A stretch of DNA of 64,000 bases from JAMCRM01 sp035561075 (GTDB lineage: Bacteria; Acidobacteriota; Terriglobia; Bryobacterales; Bryobacteraceae). Each line of letters begins with the position of its first letter. Position 1 is the first letter of the stretch. The translations under genes and the position numbers were made by a program. The stretch spans positions 1 through 64,000 of the forward strand of contig DATMYF010000135.1 of NCBI GenBank assembly GCA_035561075.1, written 5' to 3'. Under the pieces are notes generated by a model. That model was not told where the DNA came from and did no database searches. It worked only from the letters and a program-made list of their open reading frames with translations. Positions 26,455 to 34,380 of the stretch are shown here, one piece after another.

Positions 26455-27348
26455 ATGAATCAACGCTTTATTTCGGTTCTGATCTTCGCGTTCGTAGTGG
26501 CCGCCGGCGCGAGCTTCATGTTGTACCGGCTAATGGCAAGCCGCATTACGACGAAAGCTGCGCCGTCCAGCGTTCAGGTGGTCCTTGCCGCCCGCAAGCT
26601 CGATCTCGGGACCGTGCTGCGCGACGCAGATCTGAAGTCAGCCGATTGGCCGGGAACGCCGCCTCCGGGCGCGGTTCTGAAGAAGGACGACCTGATCGGC
26701 CGCGGCGTGATCTCCACGATATATGAGAGCGAGCCAGTCCTGGAGACCCGGTTGGCGCCCAAAGGTGCCGGAGGCGGCCTGTCCGCCACCATCCCTAAAG
26801 GTATGCGCGCGGTCGCCGTACGTGTGAACGAGGTCGTAGGTGTTGCCGGCTTCGTCGTGCCGGGTATGCGCGTGGATGTGCTCATCTCCGGCACTCCTCC
26901 CAACCAGGCCGGGGTTAACTCGAATCACGTGACCCGCACGCTATTGCAGAACATCGAAGTGCTCTCGGCAGGACAGGAGTACAAAAAAGACGCTGAAGGC
27001 AAGCCCATCGTCGGCCAGGTGGTGAACCTGCTGGTGACTCCAGTACAGGCGGAGCAACTCAGTCTGGCCACCAGCCAGACCAGCATTCAACTGGTGCTTC
27101 GCAATCCTTTAGATACGGAAATCGCAAAAACGCCGGGAACCGCCATGCAGAAACTGTTCTTCGGTGGGGGCACCCCAGATGAGTCCGAAACACCCGTCAA
27201 GCGGCCCGCGCCGCGGCGGGCCGTGGTTGCGACACCTCCCGCGCACCCGGTCAAGGAAACCAAGACGACGCCCTTCGTGATGGAGATTTTCCAGGGAGGC
27301 AAGAAGTCTGAATCGAAATTCGCCGAAGGCGCCGGGGAGGCGAGGTAG
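26455..27348 (+). CDS. cpaB: Tad pilus assembly protein CpaB/RcpC
   Basis: 297 residues. One N-terminal transmembrane segment (about 5-27), then an SAF domain (about 40-105, VVLAARKLDLGTVLRDADLK) and the RcpC/CpaB domain with AVAVRVNEVVGVAGFVVPGMRVDVL. CpaB is a periplasmic partner of the secretin and is thought to contact peptidoglycan. The C-terminal 70 residues are Pro/Lys-rich and low complexity. The start is preceded by GAGAACAGGG. It overlaps cpaC by one base. Confidence 0.9.
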   Translation: MNQRFISVLIFAFVVAAGASFMLYRLMASRITTKAAPSSVQVVLAARKLDLGTVLRDADLKSADWPGTPPPGAVLKKDDLIGRGVISTIYESEPVLETRLAPKGAGGGLSATIPKGMRAVAVRVNEVVGVAGFVVPGMRVDVLISGTPPNQAGVNSNHVTRTLLQNIEVLSAGQEYKKDAEGKPIVGQVVNLLVTPVQAEQLSLATSQTSIQLVLRNPLDTEIAKTPGTAMQKLFFGGGTPDESETPVKRPAPRRAVVATPPAHPVKETKTTPFVMEIFQGGKKSESKFAEGAGEAR

Positions 27349-28865
27349 TGAGCGCACGTGCGGTATACATCGGAGCGATGGCGTTGGCCATCGCGGCAAC
27401 AGGCGCCCTTCCGGGCGCACAGGATAATCGCGCTACGCGGCTCACCGTCGCGGTGGGCAAGGCGGTGGTTATTGACAGCCCGGTCGAGATCCGGCGTGTA
27501 TCGGTCGCCAGTTCCGAAACTGTGGAGGCCGTGGCCATATCGCCTCGCGAACTGTTGATTAACGCCAAAGCTCCCGGCGAGACGAGCCTGATCCTGTGGG
27601 AAAACGGCGGTCGACGCGTAGTGTACGACATCACGGTTTTGCAGAGCACCTCCCGCGTGGACGCGGTCCGGCAACAACTCAAACGCGAAATGCCGGACCA
27701 GAACATCACGCTTCAGGTGGAAGGCCAGGTGGTCTTCCTGCACGGCACCGCCACCGATTTGTTTCAAGCGGAGCGCGCGGTGGCTATCGCCTCCACTCTT
27801 GGGAAGGTGGTCAACCTGCTGCGCGTGACCGTTCCGCCGGTTGAAGCGCAGATCCTGCTGAAGGTGCGATTCGCCAACGTGGACCGCAGTGCCTCCCGCG
27901 AGCTGGGCGTGAACCTCCTGAGCACGGGAGCATTGAATACGATCGGTTCCGTCAATACCAACCAGTTCACGCCGCCGAGACTGGAAGACGTGAGTGGCGA
28001 TATGAAGCTCAGCGTCTCCGATGCGCTCAACATCTTTCTGTTCCGGCGCGACCTGAACCTGGCCGCAACTATACGGGCCCTGCAGGCCCGGCGGTTACTC
28101 GAAATGCTGGCCGAGCCCAACGTGCTGGCCATCAACGGCAAGGCGGCCAGCTTCGTCTCCGGCGGCGAGTTCCCGTTCCCCACACTCCAGGGCGGCGGCG
28201 CCGGCCTGGGCGCGGTAACTATCCAGTTTCGTGAGTTCGGCGTACGCATCAATTTCCTGCCCAACGTGACCCCGCGGGGCACTATCAGGCTGCAGGTCAC
28301 GCCGGAAGTCAGCTCCCTCGATTTCGCCAACGGCCTGAGCATACAGGGCTACCACATCCCGGCGCTCGCCACCCGTCGTGTTCAGACGGAGGTTGAACTG
28401 GAGAGCGGCCAGAGTTTCGTGATTGCCGGGTTGATGGATAACCGCACCACCGAGAATCTCAGCAAGATTCCGGGGCTCGGTGACATCCCGCTACTGGGGA
28501 AACTGTTCCAAAGCCAGCAGGTGAGTAAGAACAACACTGAACTGCTGGTATTGATCACGCCGGAGCTTGTGCGCCCAATTCCCGCCGGCCAACAGACGCC
28601 GACGATTGGCTTCCCCGTCCCGTTCCTCGATGACGCCCCGAAGGACGTACCGCGTACGCCCTCCATCGAGAAGACCGGCCCGGTTCCGGTGACGCCGGTG
28701 CGGGATAGCGTGCCCATGGAGCAGCTTATAAATAGCAAGAGGCAGGAGCAGCCGGCGCCCGCGACGGGCACGCCGGCGATGGAGTTTGTACCCGTGCCGG
28801 TAACTCCACGCGCGCCCGATACCGCCGCGCCGTCGCAGCCGCAGGGCGGCACGTCCGGAAAGTGA
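27348..28865 (+). CDS. cpaC: Tad pilus outer-membrane secretin CpaC/RcpA
   Basis: 505 residues from a GTG that overlaps the cpaB stop. A signal peptide (about 1-24) is followed by an N-terminal BON-like/secretin N0 region (about 30-165) and the type II/III secretin domain (about 230-420), with the typical LLEMLAEPNVLAINGKAASF and the C-terminal LSKIPGLGDIPLLGKLF. The last 85 residues are proline-rich. It forms the outer-membrane pore through which the Flp pilus emerges. Confidence 0.93.
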   Translation: MSARAVYIGAMALAIAATGALPGAQDNRATRLTVAVGKAVVIDSPVEIRRVSVASSETVEAVAISPRELLINAKAPGETSLILWENGGRRVVYDITVLQSTSRVDAVRQQLKREMPDQNITLQVEGQVVFLHGTATDLFQAERAVAIASTLGKVVNLLRVTVPPVEAQILLKVRFANVDRSASRELGVNLLSTGALNTIGSVNTNQFTPPRLEDVSGDMKLSVSDALNIFLFRRDLNLAATIRALQARRLLEMLAEPNVLAINGKAASFVSGGEFPFPTLQGGGAGLGAVTIQFREFGVRINFLPNVTPRGTIRLQVTPEVSSLDFANGLSIQGYHIPALATRRVQTEVELESGQSFVIAGLMDNRTTENLSKIPGLGDIPLLGKLFQSQQVSKNNTELLVLITPELVRPIPAGQQTPTIGFPVPFLDDAPKDVPRTPSIEKTGPVPVTPVRDSVPMEQLINSKRQEQPAPATGTPAMEFVPVPVTPRAPDTAAPSQPQGGTSGK

Positions 28866-28878
28866 CCAGGGGGAACCA

Positions 28879-30036
28879 TTGTATCCGCTGAGCATAGCGC
28901 TGGCGATCGAGAACAGCGACTTGTGGGACCAGGTACAGGCCTGCCTCAAGCCGCTTGCGGTCCGCGTCGCGGTCGAGCAAAGAGACGCCTCGAACCTGGG
29001 GCCGCTCTTCGAGCGTGCGCAGCGAATGCCTCCGGACGTGTTGCTGCTGGATATTACCAAGCGCCGCGAACCGCTCGAAGATCTGGTCCAGACTGTCCGT
29101 GCATTAGCGCCTGAGGCGATGATTATCGCACTCAACACCTCGGCCGACGCGGAGACGATCCTGTCATCCCTCCGGGCGGGGGTCAACGAGTATCTTTATC
29201 CTCCGCTCCAGGGCAGCCTGAACAAGGCCCTGGAGCGCAAGTCCCAGGAGTGCAGCCGGCGTCGCGAGGACGAGCGGCCGGGTGGCAAGACCCTGGCCTT
29301 CTTTTCGGCCAAGGGAGGTTGCGGGGCCACCACCATTGCGGTGCACGTGGCCGTCGAATTGGGCCGTCGCGGCCAGAAGGCGCTGCTGGTGGACCTCGAT
29401 CTGGAAGCGGGACTCATCGCCTTCCTGCTCAAGACCAAGTCGCCGTATTCCATTCTGGACGCGGCCAACAACCTGCACCGCCTCGACGCGAGCTACTGGA
29501 AAGCGCTGGTCTCGAACGGAATCCCCAACCTTGAGATCATGCCCGCGCCCAGCACGTTGGCCGCCAAGCACCAGGTGTTGCAGCAGCAGTTGCGGCACGT
29601 GCTGGCGTTCGTCCGGACGCAGTATGACTGCTCCATCGTGGATCTCGGCCGCAGCCTCACCCGGGTCACGATGGAGGCCCTTGAGGAGATCGATGAGGCG
29701 TGCCTGGTTACCACGCTCGAGATTCCCGCGCTGCACCAGGCTAAGCAGATCGTGCAGACGCTGCTCGACAGCGGTTACAGCAGGCAGCGTATCAGGCTGA
29801 TCCTGAACCGGGTTCCCAAGCGGGTCGACGTCACACCCGATGAACTGGAGAAGATGCTGGGGGTGCCCATCCACTGCACCGTTCCCAACGATTTCCCCGA
29901 GTTGTACGACTGTTACGCCGAAGGACGGCTGCTGGCACGCAACAGCAACCTGGGCAAGCATATCGCCCGGCTTGCCGCGAAACTGGTGGGCATCGAGGAC
30001 GATTCGCCGAAACGCAAGTTCTCATTATTCGGGTAA
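28879..30036 (+). CDS. cpaE: Tad pilus localisation ATPase CpaE/TadZ
   Basis: 385 residues from a TTG at 28879. The N-terminal atypical receiver domain (about 1-115) has the LLLDITK strand in the place of the phospho-acceptor. The C-terminal MinD/ParA ATPase domain (about 135-370) has the modified Walker A FFSAKGGCGATT and DLDLEAGLIAF. TadZ proteins of this kind position the pilus machine at a pole or site in the cell. No in-frame ATG fits the domain start, so the TTG is accepted. Confidence 0.9.
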   Translation: MYPLSIALAIENSDLWDQVQACLKPLAVRVAVEQRDASNLGPLFERAQRMPPDVLLLDITKRREPLEDLVQTVRALAPEAMIIALNTSADAETILSSLRAGVNEYLYPPLQGSLNKALERKSQECSRRREDERPGGKTLAFFSAKGGCGATTIAVHVAVELGRRGQKALLVDLDLEAGLIAFLLKTKSPYSILDAANNLHRLDASYWKALVSNGIPNLEIMPAPSTLAAKHQVLQQQLRHVLAFVRTQYDCSIVDLGRSLTRVTMEALEEIDEACLVTTLEIPALHQAKQIVQTLLDSGYSRQRIRLILNRVPKRVDVTPDELEKMLGVPIHCTVPNDFPELYDCYAEGRLLARNSNLGKHIARLAAKLVGIEDDSPKRKFSLFG

Positions 30037-30043
30037 AAACGAT

Positions 30044-31399
30044 ATGGCAACCAACGGCAACCTAACGGCGGGCATAAACCGCGAGACGCAACTGGCGAAC
30101 CGGACCAATATCACCGAGGGATACAGTCCGGAGTACCAGGAGTTTAAGTTCGCACTCCACCGCAAGCTGCTTGATCGCATCAACCTGGAAGCGCTCTCTT
30201 CGATGGCCGGCGAACGGGTGCGCACTGAAATCCGGGCCGCTGTTGCAAAGCTTGTGGACGAGGAGAAGACGCCTCTAAGCCTGCTCGAGAAAGACCGCAT
30301 CATCGACGAGATTCTCGATGAGGTTTTCGGCCTGGGTCCGCTCGAACCGTTGCTGCAGGACCCCACCATCTCAGATATTCTGGTGACTACTCCGAAGATG
30401 GTCTACGTGGAGCGCGGTGGTAAGCTGTACCGCACTCCGGTGGAGTTCAAGGACAACGCCCACCTGTTGCGCATCATCGAGAAGATTGTCTCCCGGGTTG
30501 GGCGGCGCGTCGATGAGTCCTCACCGCTGGTCGATGCGCGACTGCCCGACGGCTCGCGCGTGAACGCCGCCATCCCCCCGGTAGCCGTCGACGGCCCGCT
30601 GCTCTCGATCCGCCGTTTCGGCCGCACCACGCTTGCCGGCGAGGATCTGGTGAAGAAGATGGCCATGACCGACGGCATGCTGGACCTTCTGAAGGGGTGC
30701 GTGAAGGCGCGCCTGAACATCCTGATCTCCGGCGGTACGGGCTCCGGTAAAACCACCTTGCTCAACGCGCTGTCTAGCTACATCCCGGAGAACGAGCGCA
30801 TTGTGACCATTGAGGATGCCGCCGAATTGCGCTTGCAGCAGAGCCATGTGGCCCGCATGGAAACGCGGCCGGCTAACGTTGAGGGCCAGGGCGCCATCCA
30901 TATCCGGCAATTGGTCATCAACGCCCTCCGTATGAGACCGGACCGCATCATCGTCGGTGAGGTCCGCGCGGAAGAGGCGCTGGACATGCTCCAGGCAATG
31001 AACACGGGCCACGACGGCTCGTTGACCACGGTACACGCCAACACCCCGCGAGACGCGGTTGGCCGCCTCGAGGTCATGGTGGGGATGGCAAATTCGAATA
31101 TGGGGGTACGCTCGATCCGGCAGCAGGTGGCCAGCGCCGTCAATCTCTTCGTGCAGGCCGCGCGTTTCAGTGACGGCACCCGGCGGGTGACTCACATAAC
31201 GGAAGTGGTCGGAATGGAAGGCGACATGATCACCCTGCAGGACATCTTCGTCTTCGAAAAAACTGGCCTGGGTGAGAACGGACGGGTCACCGGACGCTTC
31301 CGTGCCACGGGTATTCGTCCCAAGTTCCACGAACGGCTGCGTGCCTGCGGCGTCCAGTTGCCGGCATCGTTGTTCCAGACCGTAGTGGAGATCGCCTAG
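30044..31399 (+). CDS. cpaF: Tad pilus secretion ATPase CpaF/TadA
   Basis: 451 residues from the ATG at 30044. The N-terminal helical domain leads to the VirB11/GspE-type ATPase core: Walker A ISGGTGSGKTT (glycines from residue 230), Asp box IEDAAELRLQQ, Walker B MRPDRIIVGEVRAEEALDMLQAMNTGHDGS and the His box TTVHANTPRDA. It is the cytoplasmic hexameric motor for pilus assembly and, in some species, retraction. The frame extends upstream into cpaE but the ATG is the natural start. Confidence 0.95.
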   Translation: MATNGNLTAGINRETQLANRTNITEGYSPEYQEFKFALHRKLLDRINLEALSSMAGERVRTEIRAAVAKLVDEEKTPLSLLEKDRIIDEILDEVFGLGPLEPLLQDPTISDILVTTPKMVYVERGGKLYRTPVEFKDNAHLLRIIEKIVSRVGRRVDESSPLVDARLPDGSRVNAAIPPVAVDGPLLSIRRFGRTTLAGEDLVKKMAMTDGMLDLLKGCVKARLNILISGGTGSGKTTLLNALSSYIPENERIVTIEDAAELRLQQSHVARMETRPANVEGQGAIHIRQLVINALRMRPDRIIVGEVRAEEALDMLQAMNTGHDGSLTTVHANTPRDAVGRLEVMVGMANSNMGVRSIRQQVASAVNLFVQAARFSDGTRRVTHITEVVGMEGDMITLQDIFVFEKTGLGENGRVTGRFRATGIRPKFHERLRACGVQLPASLFQTVVEIA

Positions 31400-31409
31400 A
31401 GGTTTAAGC

Positions 31410-32381
31410 ATGCCGATTGCAGCGCTCCTCGCTTTCGTCGTGATCTTCGGGGTTGTCCTGCTGGCCGTCAGCGTGGGGTTGAAGTACCACGAAGCCCGCC
31501 GAAAGAAGCAGGTCACCGACATCCTGCAGACCGTGGCAGGTCCCGAGGTGGTCTCCACCACCAGGTTGCTGAAGGACCTGGAGCCGCCCCGGTCCGCGGG
31601 ATTTGAGCGGCTCTTAAGCTCGTTCCAGTTCTCCACCCGGGCCGCTGAACTGATTCAACAGGCGGGCCTCGATTGGGAACCGTCGCGCCTGCTCACCATG
31701 ATGGGCATGTGCGCGGGCGTCGGCATGGTGGTCTCGATGATCCTTCCCGACGTGCTCGGCAGACTGCCTCAGTGCCTCGGTTTGGCGGTAGTGGGCGCCA
31801 GTTTGCCTTACCTGTTCGTGTGCCACAAACGGAAAAAGCGGCTGGCCGAAATGGAGGAACAGCTCCCCGATGCCCTCGACTTCCTGGCGCGGTCCATGCG
31901 CGCCGGCCACGCCTTCACAATTAGCCTGGAGATGATCGGAGGCGAGATCTCCGATCCCCTGGGCCAGGAGTTTCGGACGCTGTTTAACGAACAGAATCTT
32001 GGCGCTCCGCTCGATGTCGCGCTGCATAACTTCAACCAGCGGGTAACGCTGCTCGATGCGCGGTTCTTTTCCTCCTCCGTGATGCTGCAACGCCAGACGG
32101 GCGGCAACTTGAGCGAAATCCTGGCACGCCTGGCCTATCTCATCCGTGAGCGGTTCCGGCTGAGAGGTCAGGTGAAAGCCGCCAGCGCGCACGGGAAAAT
32201 GACGTCCGCGGTGCTGACCGGCATGCCGATCTTCACCGCTTTGGGCTTGATGGCGATCTCCCCGGCGTATCTGCGGGGTATGGCCAACGATCCCGACGGC
32301 CGTCTGATGATCGGCGGGGCCGTCCTGGCACAGGTGTTGGGCCGGATGTGCATTAAGAAGATCGTGAACATAAAAGTATGA
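31410..32381 (+). CDS. tadB: Tad pilus inner-membrane platform protein TadB
   Basis: 323 residues with a membrane segment at the N terminus (about 4-23), two further ones near 95-140, and the T2SSF (GspF-like) domain (about 155-285, EQLPDALDFLARSMRAGHAFTISLEMIGGEISDPLGQEF) followed by a C-terminal hydrophobic pair. It pairs with TadC as the membrane platform on which the CpaF motor acts. It overlaps tadC by four bases (ATGA). Confidence 0.92.
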   Translation: MPIAALLAFVVIFGVVLLAVSVGLKYHEARRKKQVTDILQTVAGPEVVSTTRLLKDLEPPRSAGFERLLSSFQFSTRAAELIQQAGLDWEPSRLLTMMGMCAGVGMVVSMILPDVLGRLPQCLGLAVVGASLPYLFVCHKRKKRLAEMEEQLPDALDFLARSMRAGHAFTISLEMIGGEISDPLGQEFRTLFNEQNLGAPLDVALHNFNQRVTLLDARFFSSSVMLQRQTGGNLSEILARLAYLIRERFRLRGQVKAASAHGKMTSAVLTGMPIFTALGLMAISPAYLRGMANDPDGRLMIGGAVLAQVLGRMCIKKIVNIKV

Positions 32382-33316
32382 GCCTACAGCTTCTGATCTC
32401 GATCGCACTGTTCGCCATGCTGATGGCGGGTATCACGGCATACGGATACCGGCGATATGCGCGCCCGGGGAGGATTCTCGAGCAGATCGGCTCGCCCGTA
32501 ATCAGGGCTGCGCCGGACGCCATCGTTGGGACGTTCGAAACTGAGGAAGGCGGCGTGGTGCGGGTCCTGCGGCAGATTGGGCAGTTTATCCCGATTTCGC
32601 CCGTCGAAGGTTCGATCGTGAAGCGGTCCCTGATCATGGCCGGGTACCGCGGAGAGCACGCCGTGGCCGTCCTATACGGCCTCAAGGTGGTGGGGGCAGT
32701 CTGCCTGCTGCTGCTCGCACTGATGTGTCGCGACATGCTCAGCTCGCCGGTCAATCGAATGATGATGCTGGTCGCGGGCGGGGGAATGGGCTACTTCCTC
32801 CCGGGCTTTCTGCTGAGCAAGCGTGTAACGGCCCGCCAGGAGCGGCTGCGGCTCTCTTTGCCAGATGCACTTGACCTGATGGTGGTCTCGGTTGAAGCCG
32901 GGCTCGGCCTCGACCAAGCCATTATGCACGTCAGCCGTGAGTTGCAGGCCGCGCATCCCGAGCTGTGCGAGGAGTGGAGCCTCGTGAACCTCGAGATGCG
33001 CGCCGGCACACGCCGCGCCGAGGCACTTCGACACTTGGCGGAACGAACAGGCGAGCCGGATTTGAAGAAACTGGTCGCCGTGCTGGTACAGAACGACCGT
33101 TTCGGTACCAGTATGGCGGAGTCGCTCAGGGCACATTCGGATTTTATGCGCACCCGGCGGCGACAGGAGGCCGAGGAGCGGGCGGCGAAGGTTGGCGTCA
33201 AGCTGGTCTTCCCCATCTTCTTTTTCATCCTGCCATCCATGATGATCGTGACGGCTGGACCGGCGATGCTGCAGTTATTTAAACATTTGTTCCCGATGAT
33301 GAAGGAGCTGGGTTAG
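32378..33316 (+). CDS. tadC: Tad pilus inner-membrane platform protein TadC
   Basis: 312 residues with the same domain plan as TadB: N-terminal membrane segment (about 3-21), a pair near 100-145, then the T2SSF domain (about 160-290, SLPDALDLMVVSVEAGLGLDQAI) and a C-terminal hydrophobic segment (VFPIFFFILPSMMIVT). It is the last recognisable Tad gene; tadD, tadE/F/G and a prepilin peptidase are absent here. Confidence 0.92.
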   Translation: MSLQLLISIALFAMLMAGITAYGYRRYARPGRILEQIGSPVIRAAPDAIVGTFETEEGGVVRVLRQIGQFIPISPVEGSIVKRSLIMAGYRGEHAVAVLYGLKVVGAVCLLLLALMCRDMLSSPVNRMMMLVAGGGMGYFLPGFLLSKRVTARQERLRLSLPDALDLMVVSVEAGLGLDQAIMHVSRELQAAHPELCEEWSLVNLEMRAGTRRAEALRHLAERTGEPDLKKLVAVLVQNDRFGTSMAESLRAHSDFMRTRRRQEAEERAAKVGVKLVFPIFFFILPSMMIVTAGPAMLQLFKHLFPMMKELG

Positions 33317-33428
33317 GGACCAGCGGCCCGCCGATAGGGGGGCGCAAGGGGCCGAATGCCGCCTAAAAGTGCGGATATTCAGCCGGGCAAGCAGGCAAAC
33401 GAATTTTTGATTGCAACAGGAGAAATGT

Positions 33429-33527
33429 ATGAACGAGACGATGATTCAACTGGGCCTGTGGGTTTTGGCGGCCGTGATTTTGCTTACCCTGCTTTCGCGT
33501 CGCCGCAAACGCAAAGCCCTGCGGTAG
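33429..33527 (+). CDS. Candidate 32-residue single-pass membrane microprotein
   Basis: An ATG at 33429 opens a 32-codon frame with a good CAGGAGA site 5-11 bases upstream. The product has a short polar start (MNETM), one hydrophobic helix (about 6-23) and a strongly basic tail (SRRRKRKALR). That is the classic topology of a regulatory or accessory membrane microprotein, with the tail in the cytoplasm. It follows tadC by 112 bases and could be part of the Tad locus or independent. No family recognised; conservation would decide whether it is translated. Confidence 0.5.
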   Translation: MNETMIQLGLWVLAAVILLTLLSRRRKRKALR

Positions 33528-33531
33528 CATA

Positions 33532-33834
33532 ATGAATGCCGGGTTTGGCGAGGGATGCGCCCCATGCCCACCCAACCAGGCAAAAAGGAATCAGGCCGGG
33601 GGGCGCCCGGCCTCAACAGGCTCGCCAAATGCGGCGATACCTGCCTCTGCCGACGACGGGAGTGCTCGGGTGATCATTGAAGAGGCGACGACAACCACGG
33701 ACGGCGTAACGCTTGATCCGGCTTTGCCTGGCTGGAGGGACTGGCTGCGTAGCACGAACCTCTGGACGCTGCTGTTTGAAGCTCTTATCCTGCTGCTTTT
33801 TGCGCTGGCGTCGACCAGCTTGCTTAAACGTTGA
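33532..33834 (+). CDS. Hypothetical small protein with C-terminal membrane anchor
   Basis: The frame from 33532 gives 100 residues: a Pro/Ala/Gly-rich first half and then WLRSTNLWTLLFEALILLLFALASTSLLKR, a tail anchor. The ATG has no ribosome binding site; the GTG at 33670 with GACGGGAG upstream would give a 54-residue product that keeps the membrane segment and is a reasonable alternative start. No family recognised. It lies just after the microprotein and convergent with the next gene, whose stop is 4 bases away. Confidence 0.4.
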   Translation: MNAGFGEGCAPCPPNQAKRNQAGGRPASTGSPNAAIPASADDGSARVIIEEATTTTDGVTLDPALPGWRDWLRSTNLWTLLFEALILLLFALASTSLLKR

Positions 33835-33837
33835 GCT

Positions 33838-34152
33838 TCAGGCCCCTAACGACAGCATTACGCCCAAATTCCATACCACCAGGGCCGCGTACCAGTAGCA
33901 GATCCAGCGGATCAGGTGCGCCCTCCCGAGCCAGATGCACAGACCGCCGAGCAGGACCGCCACCATCTTCGACATCAGCACTCCCGGCGCCGGCCCGAAC
34001 TGCATAAGCGCGCGGACAAACGGGCTTGCCTCACTCGCGCCCAACCTCATCCCCACCAGAGTGGTCAGTACGTCCAGAAGTTGTAGATAGAGAAATATCT
34101 GGACCGCCAACCTGTTCTCTTCCGCCAGTGCCCGCCTGAGTACCTGTTCCAT
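33838..34152 (-). CDS. DUF5658-like small membrane protein
   Basis: 104 residues with three hydrophobic segments (about 17-37, 55-75 and 80-103). The first holds LLDVTTLVGMRLGASEASPFVRA-type residues (LDVLTT, then a Glu-Ala-x-Pro turn), the pattern of DUF5658 membrane proteins, which have no assigned function. The ATG at 34152 has an AGGAATTGAG site. The gene is on the strand opposite to the Tad locus. Confidence 0.65.
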   Translation of the reverse strand: MEQVLRRALAEENRLAVQIFLYLQLLDVLTTLVGMRLGASEASPFVRALMQFGPAPGVLMSKMVAVLLGGLCIWLGRAHLIRWICYWYAALVVWNLGVMLSLGA

Positions 34153-34327
34153 TTGCTCTCAATTCCTACTCAGATTCTATCGGCAGAAAGGCTCCGAGGA
34201 AACAGTGGTCCGTACTGCGTGTACTAGAACTTTTACTGTATTACTTTTGTATTATCAAGTACTTAAAGGGCCAATGAGGGCGCTTGTAGGGAATGTTCAA
34301 GAGCGTGTGACTGCGGCGGAACAACGA

Positions 34328-34361
34328 CCCCGGGGACGCTTTTCCGGCCGCGTCCCCGGGG
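34328..34361 (-). terminator. Strong hairpin after the minus-strand receptor gene
   Basis: CCCCGGGGACGC at 34328-34339 and GCGTCCCCGGGG at 34350-34361 form a perfect 12-bp stem with a 10-base loop, 19 bases beyond the receptor stop on the minus strand. A T-rich stretch follows on that strand. Confidence 0.72.
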
Positions 34362-34380
34362 GCCTTAACTGCTGTGGTAC

